64,000 bases of DNA. Source: Stutzerimonas azotifigens. GTDB lineage: Bacteria > Pseudomonadota > Gammaproteobacteria > Pseudomonadales > Pseudomonadaceae. Under the pieces are notes generated by a model, which ran no database searches, was not told the origin of the DNA, and saw only the letters and a program-made list of their open reading frames with translations. Both the position numbers and the translations under genes were made by a program. Position 1 is the first letter of the stretch, and each line of letters opens with the position of its first letter. This document shows, one piece after another, positions 46,477 to 55,609 of the stretch. Where the stretch lies: the NCBI RefSeq assembly GCF_013522725.1, contig NZ_JAAMRF010000004.1:186001-250000 (forward strand), in the 5' to 3' direction.

Positions 46477-47331
46477 ATGAGCATGATCAAGAACGTCGTC
46501 CAGGGCTTGGGCGTCGCCTGCCTGGCATTGGGCATGAACGCGGCCATGGCGGCGGACAAACCGGCACTGAAGATAGGCTACGTCAATGGCTGGGACGACA
46601 GCGTAGCCGCCACTCACGTGGCCGGGGAGATTCTGCAGAGCAGACTCGGTTACCCCGTCACCCTGCAGGCGGTCGAGCCCGCGATCATGTGGCAGGGCGT
46701 CGCCCGTGGCGATCTCGACGTCACGCTGTCGGCCTGGTTGCCAGCGACCCACGGCGAATATTTCGAAAAGCTCAAGGACAAGGTAACCGTGCTCGGCAGC
46801 AACTACGAAGGCGCCAAGATCGGCCTGGTGGTGCCGGAAAACTTCGCCGCCAAGAGCATCGAGGACCTGAACGACTACGCCGACCAGCTGGACGGCAAGA
46901 TCACCGGCATCGACGCTGGCGCCGGCGTGATGCGCCGCACCGAGGAGGCGATCAAGGAATACGGCCTGAACCTGCGCCTGATGCCGAGCTCCGGCCCGGG
47001 CATGGCCACCGCCCTGTCGCGTGCGATGAAGGCCGACAAGCCGATCGTGGTCACCAGCTGGATCCCGCACTGGATGTTCGCGCAATGGAAGCTGCGCTTC
47101 CTGGAAGACCCGAAGAACGTCTTCGGCGAGGCCGAGCACGTCGACACCGTGGCCAATCCCGGTCTGGCGGCGAAGGCGCCGGAAGCCGAAGCCTTCCTGA
47201 AGAAATTCAGCTGGTCGGCCGAGGAAGTCGGCGCGGTGATGCTCGCCATCCGTGACGGCGCCAGCCCCGAGGCCGCTGCCAAGCAGTGGATCGAGGCCAA
47301 CCCCGAGCGTGTCGACGGCTGGCTGGAATAA
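46477..47331 (+). CDS. Second binding protein in the cbc operon, glycine betaine type
   Basis: This 284-residue periplasmic OpuAC-family protein has a signal peptide ending AMA-AD. It differs from the other three binding proteins in the window. It is shorter, lacks the cysteine pair, begins LKIGYVNGWDDSV, and has its cage in SAWLPATHGEYF and SWIPHWMFAQWKLRFLEDP. That pattern is closer to glycine betaine/proline-betaine binding proteins. It may feed CbcVW or another permease. AAGGAG lies before ATG 46477. It lies 79 bases after cbcX on the same strand and is probably in the same transcript. Confidence 0.85.
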   Translation: MSMIKNVVQGLGVACLALGMNAAMAADKPALKIGYVNGWDDSVAATHVAGEILQSRLGYPVTLQAVEPAIMWQGVARGDLDVTLSAWLPATHGEYFEKLKDKVTVLGSNYEGAKIGLVVPENFAAKSIEDLNDYADQLDGKITGIDAGAGVMRRTEEAIKEYGLNLRLMPSSGPGMATALSRAMKADKPIVVTSWIPHWMFAQWKLRFLEDPKNVFGEAEHVDTVANPGLAAKAPEAEAFLKKFSWSAEEVGAVMLAIRDGASPEAAAKQWIEANPERVDGWLE

Positions 47332-47413
47332 CGCCCCCGGCGGATGAGGCGCACCTGTGCGCTTCATCCGCCGCCCCGACGACCGCAAGCGCCTAGCGCC
47401 CTGCCCGCCGCCT

Positions 47414-47437
47414 TTTATTGATTGATCGTTCAATAAA
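47414..47437 (+). promoter_or_regulatory. BetI operator before betIBA
   Basis: Perfect 8-base arms TTTATTGA (47414-47421) and TCAATAAA (47430-47437) are separated by eight bases containing GATC. A candidate promoter, TTGATC (47422-47427), 16 bases, TAGACT (47444-47449), overlaps it, so a bound repressor would block the -35. Choline relieves BetI repression in known systems. Confidence 0.75.
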
Positions 47438-47478
47438 GAATGTTAGACTGCCGGGCGCCCCAAAGCACCGGAGCCCCA

Positions 47479-48072
47479 ATGCCCAAGCTCGGAATGCAGC
47501 CGATCCGACGCAAGCAATTGATCCACGCCACCCTCGAAGCGGTGGACCAGGTCGGCATGAGCGACGCCAGTATCGCCATGATCGCCCGCCTCGCCGGCGT
47601 CTCGAACGGCATCATCAGTCACTACTTCCAGGACAAGAACGGCCTGCTCGAAGCGACCATGCGCCACCTGATGAAGGCGCTGAACCAAGCCGTGCGCGAC
47701 CGACGGGCACAGCTCGCCGCCGACGACCCGCGCGCGCATCTCAAGGCCATCATCGACGGCAACTTCGACGACAGCCAAGTGAACGGCCCTGCCATGAAAA
47801 CCTGGCTAGCCTTCTGGGCGACCAGCATGCATCAGCCGTCCCTGCGCCGCTTGCAGCGCATCAACGACCACCGCCTCTACTCCAACCTGTGCGGCCAGTT
47901 CCACCGCTGCCTGCCGCCGGTCCAGGCACGCTCGGCCGCCCGCGGGCTCGCCGCCCTGATCGACGGGCTGTGGTTGCGTGGCGCCTTGTCGAGCGACGAC
48001 TTCGACATTGATCAAGCCCTGAGCCTGGCTTACGAATACCTCGACCAGCAGCTGGCCAAGCAGCCCGGCTGA
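47479..48072 (+). CDS. betI: TetR-family repressor BetI
   Basis: BetI is a choline-responsive repressor of the betaine synthesis operon. It has 197 residues, the standard length. The N-terminal helix-turn-helix is [22 protein letters not shown] (about residues 35-56), and the C-terminal ligand domain includes [24 protein letters not shown] 47479 with CCGGAG upstream is favoured over 47440. A perfect inverted repeat lies 42 bases before it. It heads betI-betB-betA. The usual neighbour betT is absent here. Confidence 0.96.
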   Translation: MPKLGMQPIRRKQLIHATLEAVDQVGMSDASIAMIARLAGVSNGIISHYFQDKNGLLEATMRHLMKALNQAVRDRRAQLAADDPRAHLKAIIDGNFDDSQVNGPAMKTWLAFWATSMHQPSLRRLQRINDHRLYSNLCGQFHRCLPPVQARSAARGLAALIDGLWLRGALSSDDFDIDQALSLAYEYLDQQLAKQPG

Positions 48073-48134
48073 CCTACTGCGGCGCCGCCGCGGGCCGACA
48101 CCGTCCGCCGCGACCGCACCTTGCGGAGAACGAC

Positions 48135-49607
48135 ATGCCTCGATTGCCACAGCAACGCCTCTACATCGGCGGCCAGTACGTCGACGCCACCGGCACCGCC
48201 ACTTTCCAGAGCATCAACCCGGCCAACGGCGACGTGCTCGCCGACCTGCAGCAGGCGAGCCGCGCCGACGTCGACCGCGCCGTCACCAGCGCCGCCGAAG
48301 GGCAGAAGGCCTGGGCGGCGATGACCGCAGTCGAGCGCTCGCGCATTCTGCGCCGTGCGGTGGACATCCTGCGCGAGCGCAACGACGAGCTGGCCGAACT
48401 GGAAACCCTCGACACCGGCAAACCGCTCTCGGAAACCCGCGCGGTGGACATCGTCACCGGCGCCGACGTGCTCGAGTACTACGCCGGGCTGATTCCGGCG
48501 ATTGAGGGCGAGCAGATCCCGCTGCGCGACAGCTCGTTCGTCTATACCCGGCGCGAGCCGCTGGGCGTGGTGGCCGGGATCGGTGCCTGGAACTACCCTA
48601 TCCAGATCGCCCTATGGAAATCGGCGCCGGCCCTGGCCGCTGGCAACGCGATGATCTTCAAGCCCAGCGAAGTGACCTCGCTGACCACGCTCAGGCTCGC
48701 CGAGATCTACAGCGAGGCGGGCCTGCCCGACGGTGTGTTCAATGTGCTGACCGGCAGCGGCGCCGAAGTGGGCCAGTGGCTGACCGAACATCCCGGCATC
48801 GAGAAGATCTCGTTCACCGGCGGCACCGTCACCGGCAAGAAAGTCATGGCCAGCGCCTCCGGCTCGACGCTCAAGGAGGTCACCATGGAGCTGGGCGGCA
48901 AGTCGCCGCTGATCGTCTTCGAGGATGCCGATCTCAACCGCGCCGCCGACATTGCGATGATGGCCAACTTCTACAGCACCGGCCAGGTCTGCACCAACGG
49001 CACCCGGGTTTTCGTCCCCCGCGCGCTGCTGTCGCGCTTCGAGGACAAGCTGCTGGAGCGCATCAAGCGCATCCGCCTGGGTAACCCGCTGGACGAGCGG
49101 ACCAACTTCGGCCCCCTGACGAGCTTTGCCCACCTGGAAAAAGTGCTCGGCTACATCGCAACCGGACGCCAGCAGGGCGCACGTCTGCTCTGTGGCGGCC
49201 ACCGGGTCGAGGACGGCGAATGCGCCAGGGGCGCCTATGTGGCGCCCACGGTATTCAGCGACTGCACGGACGACATGACCATCGCCCGTGAGGAGATCTT
49301 CGGCCCGGTGATGAGCCTGCTCGTCTACGACGATGAGGAGGAGGTCATTCGCCGCGCCAACGACACCGAATACGGCCTGGCCGCCGGCATCGTGACCCGA
49401 GACCTGGCCCGCGCGCACCGGGTGATCCATCGCCTGGAGGCCGGTATCTGCTGGATCAATACCTGGGGCGAATCCCCCGCGCAGATGCCCGTAGGCGGCT
49501 ACAAGCAGTCCGGTGTCGGTCGCGAGAACGGGCTGACCACCCTGGCCCACTACACTCGCATCAAATCGGTGCAGGTGGAGCTCGGCGACTTCGCCTCGGT
49601 TTTCTAA
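48135..49607 (+). CDS. betB: Betaine aldehyde dehydrogenase BetB
   Basis: BetB oxidises betaine aldehyde to glycine betaine with NAD(P). It has 490 residues, the family length. The catalytic Cys286 is in [15 protein letters not shown], the general base glutamate in [11 protein letters not shown], and the cofactor loop in [35 protein letters not shown] and [19 protein letters not shown] are further marks of betaine aldehyde dehydrogenases. CGGAGAA lies before the ATG. The gene lies 62 bases after betI and 37 before betA. Confidence 0.97.
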   Translation: MPRLPQQRLYIGGQYVDATGTATFQSINPANGDVLADLQQASRADVDRAVTSAAEGQKAWAAMTAVERSRILRRAVDILRERNDELAELETLDTGKPLSETRAVDIVTGADVLEYYAGLIPAIEGEQIPLRDSSFVYTRREPLGVVAGIGAWNYPIQIALWKSAPALAAGNAMIFKPSEVTSLTTLRLAEIYSEAGLPDGVFNVLTGSGAEVGQWLTEHPGIEKISFTGGTVTGKKVMASASGSTLKEVTMELGGKSPLIVFEDADLNRAADIAMMANFYSTGQVCTNGTRVFVPRALLSRFEDKLLERIKRIRLGNPLDERTNFGPLTSFAHLEKVLGYIATGRQQGARLLCGGHRVEDGECARGAYVAPTVFSDCTDDMTIAREEIFGPVMSLLVYDDEEEVIRRANDTEYGLAAGIVTRDLARAHRVIHRLEAGICWINTWGESPAQMPVGGYKQSGVGRENGLTTLAHYTRIKSVQVELGDFASVF

Positions 49608-49644
49608 ACAGCCACACGCTGCAAGCTTCCGAAGGTGCTGCCTC

Positions 49645-51354
49645 ATGGAATACGACTACATCATCATCGGCGCCGGCTCGGCGGGGAACGTACTGGCCGC
49701 ACGGCTGACCGAAGACGCGGACGTCAAGGTGCTGCTGCTCGAAGCCGGCGGCCCCGACTACCGGCTGGATTTCCGCACCCAGATGCCCGCCGCCCTCGCC
49801 TTCCCGTTGCAGGGGCGGCGCTACAATTGGGCCTACGAAACCGAGCCCGAGCCGTACATGGATAACCGCCGCATGGAATGTGGCCGCGGCAAGGGGCTGG
49901 GCGGCTCCTCGCTGATCAATGGCATGTGCTACATCCGCGGCAACGCCCTGGACTACGACAACTGGGCCAAGGAACCGGGGCTCGAGGACTGGACCTACCA
50001 CGACTGCCTGCCCTACTTCCGCAAGGCCGAGACCCGCGATATCGGCCCCAACGACTATCACGGCGGCGACGGCCCGGTGCACGTCACCACCCCCAAGGCC
50101 GGCAACAACCCGCTGTTCAAGGCCATGGTGGACGCCGGCATACAGGCCGGTTATCCGGCGACCGATGACCTCAACGGCTACCAGCAGGAAGGCTTCGGCC
50201 CGATGGATCGCACGGTGACACCCGAAGGGCGACGCGCCAGCACCGCCCGCGGCTACCTGGACAGGGCTCGCGAGCGTCCGAACCTGACCATCGTCACCCA
50301 CGCCCTGACCGACCGCATCCTCTTCAGCGGCAAGCGCGCCAACGGTGTGGCCTACCTGCAGGGCAACGGCGACGTGCCGAAGGTGGTCCATGCGCAACGG
50401 GAAGTTCTGCTCTGCGCCGGCGCGATCGCTTCGCCGCAGATCCTGCAGCGCTCGGGCGTCGGCCCGGCGACGCTGTTGCGCGAGCTGGACATCCCGCTGG
50501 TGCACGACCTGCCCGGCGTTGGCCAGAACCTGCAGGACCACCTGGAGATGTACCTGCAGTACAGCTGCAAGCAACCGGTCTCGCTGTATCCGGCACTTCA
50601 GTGGTGGAACCAGCCGCAGATCGGCGCGCAGTGGATGTTCCTCGGCACCGGCATCGGCGCGAGCAACCAGTTCGAAGCGGGCGGCTTCATCCGCAGCAGC
50701 AGCGAGTTCGACTGGCCCAACATCCAGTTCCACTTCCTGCCGGTGGCGATCAACTACAACGGCACCAACGCGGTGAGGGAGCACGGCTTCCAGGCCCACG
50801 TCGGCTCGATGCGCTCACCCAGCCGCGGGCGCGTGCAGGTTAAATCCCGCGACCCGCGCGAGCATCCCAGCATCCTTTTCAACTACATGAGCGCCGAGCA
50901 GGACTGGCGCGAGTTTCGCGACGCCATCCGCATCACCCGGGAGATCATGCAGCAGTCAGCGCTGGACCCTTACCGTGGCCGGGAGATCAGCCCGGGCCTG
51001 GACTGCCAGAGCGATGCCGAGCTGGACGCCTTCGTTCGCCGCCACGCCGAAACCGCCTACCACCCCTCTTGCTCCTGCAGGATGGGCCTGGACGAGATGG
51101 CGGTGGTCGACGGTCAGGGCCGCGTACATGGCCTCGAAGGGCTGCGGGTAGCCGACGCCTCGATCATGCCGCTGATCACCACCGGCAACCTCAACGCACC
51201 GACCATCATGATGGCCGAGAAGATCGCCGACCGAATCCGCGGACGTGCCCCGCTGCCTCGCAGCGACGCGGCCTACTTCGTCGCCGGCGACCGCCCGGCC
51301 CGCCTGCGGGCGGATCCGCCGGAAATCGCCAGCGAACTGCCGCAGCCAGCCTGA
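49645..51354 (+). CDS. betA: Choline dehydrogenase BetA
   Basis: BetA oxidises choline to betaine aldehyde, with electrons to the respiratory chain; it is membrane-associated. It is a 569-residue GMC-family flavoenzyme. The FAD motif is [20 protein letters not shown] signatures [20 protein letters not shown] and [16 protein letters not shown], and the active-site histidine lies in [10 protein letters not shown]; the C-terminal [20 protein letters not shown] is typical. AAGG lies before the ATG. A strong bidirectional terminator follows four bases after the stop, ending the bet operon. Confidence 0.97.
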   Translation: MEYDYIIIGAGSAGNVLAARLTEDADVKVLLLEAGGPDYRLDFRTQMPAALAFPLQGRRYNWAYETEPEPYMDNRRMECGRGKGLGGSSLINGMCYIRGNALDYDNWAKEPGLEDWTYHDCLPYFRKAETRDIGPNDYHGGDGPVHVTTPKAGNNPLFKAMVDAGIQAGYPATDDLNGYQQEGFGPMDRTVTPEGRRASTARGYLDRARERPNLTIVTHALTDRILFSGKRANGVAYLQGNGDVPKVVHAQREVLLCAGAIASPQILQRSGVGPATLLRELDIPLVHDLPGVGQNLQDHLEMYLQYSCKQPVSLYPALQWWNQPQIGAQWMFLGTGIGASNQFEAGGFIRSSSEFDWPNIQFHFLPVAINYNGTNAVREHGFQAHVGSMRSPSRGRVQVKSRDPREHPSILFNYMSAEQDWREFRDAIRITREIMQQSALDPYRGREISPGLDCQSDAELDAFVRRHAETAYHPSCSCRMGLDEMAVVDGQGRVHGLEGLRVADASIMPLITTGNLNAPTIMMAEKIADRIRGRAPLPRSDAAYFVAGDRPARLRADPPEIASELPQPA

Positions 51355-51357
51355 AAT

Positions 51358-51385
51358 GAAAAAGCCCGCTTTCGCGGGCTTTTTC
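51358..51385. terminator. Bidirectional intrinsic terminator betA / fda
   Basis: A 12-bp perfect stem, GAAAAAGCCCGC / GCGGGCTTTTTC, with a TTTC loop. Runs of A and T on opposite sides allow it to stop transcription from both convergent operons (betIBA and fda). It marks the right edge of the catabolic block. Confidence 0.93.
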
Positions 51386-51398
51386 ATGAGCGAGGGTC

Positions 51399-52463
51399 TC
51401 AGTTGACCTTCGGGTCCAGCTCGCCGCGGGCATAACGCTCGAACATCTTCTCCAGGGAGATCGGCTTGATCTTGGAGGCGTTGCCGGCGGTGCCGAAGGC
51501 TTCGTAGCGGGCGATGCAGATGTCACGCATTGCGGCCACGGTCTTGGCCAGGTACTTGCGCGGGTCGAATTCGCTGGGGTTCTTGGCCATGAACTCACGG
51601 ATCGCACCGGTGGACGCCAGGCGCAGGTCGGTATCGATGTTGACCTTGCGGACACCGTACTTGATGCCCTCGACGATCTCTTCGACCGGCACGCCGTAGG
51701 TTTCCTTGATGTCGCCACCGTACTCGTTGATGATTTTCAGCCACTCCTGCGGCACCGAGGAGGAACCGTGCATCACCAGATGGGTATCCGGGATGCGCTG
51801 GTGGATTTCCTTGATGCGCTGGATCGACAGAGTGTCGCCGGTCGGCGGCTTGGTGAACTTGTAGGCGCCGTGGCTGGTGCCGATGGCGATCGCCAGGGCG
51901 TCGACTTTAGTCTTCTTCACGAAGTCGGCGGCTTCTTCCGGGTCGGTCAGCAGCTGGCTGTGATCCAGGGTGCCTTCGGCGCCGACGCCGTCTTCTTCAC
52001 CAGCCATGCCGGTTTCCAGGCTGCCCAGGCAACCCAGCTCGCCTTCCACCGACACGCCGCAGGCGTGGGCGAACGCGACGGTCTGCTGGGTGACACGCAC
52101 GTTGTATTCGTAGTCGGACGGAGTCTTGCCGTCTTCCTTCAGCGAGCCGTCCATCATCACCGAGCTGAAGCCCAGCTGGATGGAGCGCTGGCAGATGTCC
52201 GGGCTGGTGCCGTGGTCCTGGTGCATGACCACCGGGATGTGGGGGAATTCTTCCACCGCGGCCAGGATCAGGTGGCGCAGGAAGGGCGCGCCGGCATATT
52301 TGCGGGCACCGGCCGAAGCCTGGACGATCACCGGGGAATCGGTCTTGTCGGCCGCTTCCATGATGGCGCGCATCTGCTCGAGGTTGTTGACGTTGAAAGC
52401 CGGCACGCCGTAGCCGAATTCGGCGGCGTGGTCGAGCATCTGGCGCATGCTGATGAGTGCCAT
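51399..52463 (-). CDS. fda: Class II fructose-bisphosphate aldolase
   Basis: This aldolase cleaves fructose-1,6-bisphosphate to two triose phosphates. The 354-residue enzyme is of the class II long (Calvin-cycle-type) group. Metal and substrate segments are [38 protein letters not shown] and [16 protein letters not shown] 52463 with AGGAAAA is preferred over 52490. It belongs to the tktA-epd-pgk-fda gene run of pseudomonads, on the minus strand, with two lipoprotein genes before it. Confidence 0.96.
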   Translation of the reverse strand: MALISMRQMLDHAAEFGYGVPAFNVNNLEQMRAIMEAADKTDSPVIVQASAGARKYAGAPFLRHLILAAVEEFPHIPVVMHQDHGTSPDICQRSIQLGFSSVMMDGSLKEDGKTPSDYEYNVRVTQQTVAFAHACGVSVEGELGCLGSLETGMAGEEDGVGAEGTLDHSQLLTDPEEAADFVKKTKVDALAIAIGTSHGAYKFTKPPTGDTLSIQRIKEIHQRIPDTHLVMHGSSSVPQEWLKIINEYGGDIKETYGVPVEEIVEGIKYGVRKVNIDTDLRLASTGAIREFMAKNPSEFDPRKYLAKTVAAMRDICIARYEAFGTAGNASKIKPISLEKMFERYARGELDPKVN

Positions 52464-52620
52464 GTTTTCCTTTCTCCCGGTTAGGGTCATTCAAACGTTA
52501 AAGCCTGCCCCAGGGGCCGGCGCTGTTCAAGCACCACGCCAGGGGGCGCGGCATTGTACGGGCGGGCGGCAACTACAGCTCTCCGTCCCTGGTCTTTTTT
52601 TGCGGCGGGAGGCCGCCGGA

Positions 52621-52950
52621 TCAGAAATTGATCAACGAGGCGCTACAGCCGTGGGCCAGCACCCTGTCATCGGCTACGCGGTACACCAGCACCTCGCTGC
52701 CCTTGTCGTGCAAGGCGGTAACGCCATCGCTATAGAAAGCACCTCGGGTTGCAGGTTCCAGACGCAAATGATGAATCTGCGAGTCGTTGCCGATTCGCAG
52801 ATCCACACTGCGCCGATCCGTGTCGGCGTAGCGCCAGGCAATGGTTTGCCCACTGGCGCAGTTCCAGCGCACCAGCGGTGCGTCGGGGCCTGCCTGTCGC
52901 GCACAACCGGCTAGCAGTGCGACGGCAAGCAAAAACATCGGGCCTTTCAT
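52621..52950 (-). CDS. MliC-family lipoprotein (lysozyme inhibitor-like)
   Basis: This 109-residue lipoprotein has signal MKGPMFLLAVALLAGC (lipobox LAGC). The mature part has the MliC-type beta-barrel pattern (VRWNCASGQTIAWRYAD, then GAFYSDGVTALHDKGSEVLVYR), with cysteines at each end that may form a disulfide. Such proteins inhibit C-type lysozymes or bind them at the outer membrane. GGGAGAA precedes the ATG. It lies inside the pgk-fda interval where P. aeruginosa also has small genes. The family is probable rather than certain. Confidence 0.72.
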   Translation of the reverse strand: MKGPMFLLAVALLAGCARQAGPDAPLVRWNCASGQTIAWRYADTDRRSVDLRIGNDSQIHHLRLEPATRGAFYSDGVTALHDKGSEVLVYRVADDRVLAHGCSASLINF

Positions 52951-52972
52951 CTGTTCTCCCTGAAGCGGATCT

Positions 52973-53167
52973 TCAGTCGCAGTTTTGCTCGTCCGGGCTC
53001 ATCGCAGTGGGGTCACCTGTGGCCTGCATCTCGACGCGCTGGGCGTTCTGCGCGGTAGGCGTCTCGGCGGGTGGCGGCGCGAACAGTTCGCAGGCGCTTT
53101 CCGGCGCTCCACCACCGGCACAGCCGGCAAGGCTCAGGCAACACAGGGCAACGGCGGCGTAACGCAT
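52973..53167 (-). CDS. Small lipoprotein between pgk and fda
   Basis: This 64-residue predicted lipoprotein has lipobox SLAGC (Cys16) and then a short Pro/Ala/Glu-rich mature part with two more cysteines (one near the C-terminus). ATG 53167 has GGAGA upstream; the upstream in-frame codon at 53206 has none. It lies 22 bases before the MliC-like gene, so the two are likely co-transcribed with pgk. Function unknown. Confidence 0.65.
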   Translation of the reverse strand: MRYAAVALCCLSLAGCAGGGAPESACELFAPPPAETPTAQNAQRVEMQATGDPTAMSPDEQNCD

Positions 53168-53260
53168 GGCGAGTCTCCTTTCCTTGATGGTCAGAACAAG
53201 AGACATCGCCCGGCCCGGGTGGTTGCCTAGTGCCAGCGCAACCGCCCGGACACGCCGGGC

Positions 53261-54421
53261 TCAGTTCGCGCGCTGCTCGAGCACCTCGACCGCCGGCAGG
53301 ACCTTGCCTTCGACGAACTCGAGGAACGCGCCACCGCCCGTGGAGATGTAGGAGATGCGCTCGCCCACACCGTACTTGTCGATGGCCGCCAGCGTGTCGC
53401 CACCACCGGCGATGGAGAACGCCGGGCTGTCGGCAATCGCTTCGGCGAGCACACGGGTGCCCTGACCGAACTGATCGAACTCGAACACGCCTACCGGGCC
53501 GTTCCACAGGATGGTCTTGGAGGACTTCAGCAGGTCGGCGAAATTGGCAGCCGTTTGCGGGCCGATGTCGAGGATCATGTCGTCGTCGGCCACGTCGGCG
53601 ATTGCTTTGACGGTGGCTTCGGCGCTCTCGGCAAATGCCTTGGCGACCACCACGTCGACCGGCAGCGGCACGCTGACCTTGGCCGCGATGGCCTTGGCGG
53701 TGTCCACCAGATCGGCTTCATACAGCGACTTGCCGACCTTGTAGCCGGCGGCGGCGAGGAAGGTGTTGGCGATGCCGCCACCCACGATCAACTGATCGCA
53801 GACCTGGCTCAGACTGTTTAGCACGTCGAGTTTGGTCGACACCTTGGAGCCGGCGACGATGGCCGCCATCGGCTTGGCCGGGTTGCCCAACGCCTTGCCG
53901 AGGGCGTCCAGTTCGGCAGCCAGCAGCGGACCCGCGCAGGCGACCTTGGCGAACTTGGCCACGCCATGGGTCGAACCCTGGGCGCGGTGGGCGGTGCCGA
54001 AGGCGTCCATGACGAACACGTCGCACAGCGCGGCATACTGCTGTGCCAGCTCGTCGGTGTTCTTCTTCTCGCCCTTGTTGAAGCGAACGTTTTCCAGCAG
54101 CACCAGCTCGCCGGCCTTGACCTCGACACCGCCGAGGTAGTCCTTGACCAGCGGGACCTCGCGGCCCAGAGCCTTGGTCAGATAGTCGGCGACCGGCTTG
54201 AGGCTGTCTTCCTCGCTGTAGACGCCTTCTTCCGGACGGCCCAGGTGGGAGCAGACCAGCACCGCCGCGCCCTTCTCCAGGGCCAGCTTGATGGTTGGCA
54301 GCGAAGCCAGGATGCGCGCGTCGCTCTTCACCACGCCGTCCTTCACCGGCACGTTGAGATCCTCGCGGATCAGTACGCGCTTACCCTGGAGGTCGAGGTC
54401 GGTCATCTTCAAAACGGTCAT
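53261..54421 (-). CDS. pgk: Phosphoglycerate kinase
   Basis: Pgk transfers phosphate from 1,3-bisphosphoglycerate to ADP in glycolysis, reversibly. It has 386 residues, the family length. [15 protein letters not shown] is the N-terminal signature, HLGRPEEG binds substrate, [13 protein letters not shown] and [13 protein letters not shown] and [12 protein letters not shown] carry the nucleotide site. AAGGAAG lies before the ATG. It follows epd by 39 bases. Confidence 0.97.
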   Translation of the reverse strand: MTVLKMTDLDLQGKRVLIREDLNVPVKDGVVKSDARILASLPTIKLALEKGAAVLVCSHLGRPEEGVYSEEDSLKPVADYLTKALGREVPLVKDYLGGVEVKAGELVLLENVRFNKGEKKNTDELAQQYAALCDVFVMDAFGTAHRAQGSTHGVAKFAKVACAGPLLAAELDALGKALGNPAKPMAAIVAGSKVSTKLDVLNSLSQVCDQLIVGGGIANTFLAAAGYKVGKSLYEADLVDTAKAIAAKVSVPLPVDVVVAKAFAESAEATVKAIADVADDDMILDIGPQTAANFADLLKSSKTILWNGPVGVFEFDQFGQGTRVLAEAIADSPAFSIAGGGDTLAAIDKYGVGERISYISTGGGAFLEFVEGKVLPAVEVLEQRAN

Positions 54422-54460
54422 AGGATCTTCCTTAAGAGTGGTCGAGTGGCGCGCTGCGGA

Positions 54461-55504
54461 TCAATCGTCATGGGCGACGCGCAGATAGTGGTCGGCGACT
54501 TCGAGCATGCGGTTGGCGAACCCCCACTCGTTGTCGAACCAGGCCAGCAGATTCACTAGCCTGGGGCCGGAAACGCGGGTCTGGCTGCCATCGACGATGG
54601 CCGAATGCGGGTCGTGGTTGAAGTCGCAGCTGGCATGGGGCAGCTCGGTGTAGGCCACGAGGCCCTTGAGCGGCCCGCCTTCGGCGGCTTCGCGCAGGAC
54701 CCGGTTGATCGTCTGCGCATCGGTGTCGCGGGCGGTCTGCAAGGTAATGTCCAGGCAGGACACGTTCACCGTCGGCACCCGAACCGCTTTGGCCTGAATC
54801 CGCCCCGAGAGTTCCGGCAACAGCCGTTCTATTCCGCGGGCAAGCCCGGTGGAAACCGGAATCACCGACTGGAAGGCCGAGCGGGTACGGCGCAGGTCTT
54901 CATGGTGGTAGGCGTCGATCACCGGCTGGTCGTTCATCGCCGAGTGGATCGTGGTGATCGAGGCGTACTCGATGCCCACCGCCTCGTTGAGCAGCTTGAG
55001 CACCGGCACGCCGCAATTGGTGGTGCAGGAGGCGTTGGAGACCAGCCGTTCACACCCCGTCAGGCAGGCCTGATTCACCCCCATCACCACGGTGGCCTCG
55101 ACGTCGGCGGCGCTCCCCATCGGCTGGGAGAACAGCACGCGCGGCACCCCAGCCTCGAGAAAGCGCAGCCCATCGGCGCGGCTGGTATAGGCACCCGAGC
55201 ATTCGAGCACCAGGTCCACGCCCAGCGCGGCCCAGTCGATCGCCTCGGGGTCGGCCTGGCGCAGCACCTTCACGCAATGGCCGTTGAGGTGCAGGCAGTC
55301 GCCTTCCACGCTCACGTCGCCGGGAAAGCGGCCGTGGGTGGAGTCGAAACGGGTGAGGTATTCCAGACTGGCCATGTCGGCCAGATCGTTGAGCGCAACG
55401 ATCTCGAAGTTGAACGCCGCGTTGCGCTCGTAGAAGGCGCGCAATACGCAGCGGCCGATGCGGCCGTAGCCGTTCAGGGCGATGCGGTAAGGCCTGTTAG
55501 GCAT
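54461..55504 (-). CDS. epd: Erythrose-4-phosphate dehydrogenase
   Basis: This 347-residue enzyme is of the GAPDH superfamily. The NAD fold is IALNGYGRIGRCVLRAFYE, the catalytic cysteine SNASCTTNCGVPVLK, and the C-terminus FDNEWGFANRMLEVADHY. Position between tktA and pgk and the SNASCTTNCGVPVLK style fit Epd, which makes 4-phosphoerythronate for vitamin B6 synthesis. A GAPDH role is possible. ATG 55504 with AGGAAG is preferred over 55552. Downstream pgk is probably in the same operon. Confidence 0.92.
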   Translation of the reverse strand: MPNRPYRIALNGYGRIGRCVLRAFYERNAAFNFEIVALNDLADMASLEYLTRFDSTHGRFPGDVSVEGDCLHLNGHCVKVLRQADPEAIDWAALGVDLVLECSGAYTSRADGLRFLEAGVPRVLFSQPMGSAADVEATVVMGVNQACLTGCERLVSNASCTTNCGVPVLKLLNEAVGIEYASITTIHSAMNDQPVIDAYHHEDLRRTRSAFQSVIPVSTGLARGIERLLPELSGRIQAKAVRVPTVNVSCLDITLQTARDTDAQTINRVLREAAEGGPLKGLVAYTELPHASCDFNHDPHSAIVDGSQTRVSGPRLVNLLAWFDNEWGFANRMLEVADHYLRVAHDD

Positions 55505-55520
55505 GGTGCTTCCTTGTTGC

Positions 55521-55574
55521 GTAGGGGTTGCTCGCGAGCGCCCGAAGGGCATTCGCGAGCAAGCTCGCTCCTAC
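55521..55574. repeat. Pseudomonad REP element between tktA and epd
   Basis: GTAGG ... CCTAC ends enclose 10-base perfect arms TTGCTCGCGA (55528-55537) and TCGCGAGCAA (55553-55562), with an inner GCCC-GAA-GGGC stem. This is the classic GCTCGCGAGCAA...GCTCCTAC form of the repetitive palindromes of pseudomonads. Confidence 0.88.
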
Positions 55575-55609
55575 ATCGGCATGCAGTCGGCCTGAAGCCA
55601 GGCGGCGAC

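Noticed and set aside
52578..52617. Hairpin CGGCGG/CCGCCG next to a run of seven T, as a terminator after the MliC-like gene
   Set aside because: On the plus strand the T-run precedes the stem, and on the minus strand it reads as A residues, so it does not have intrinsic terminator order for either direction.
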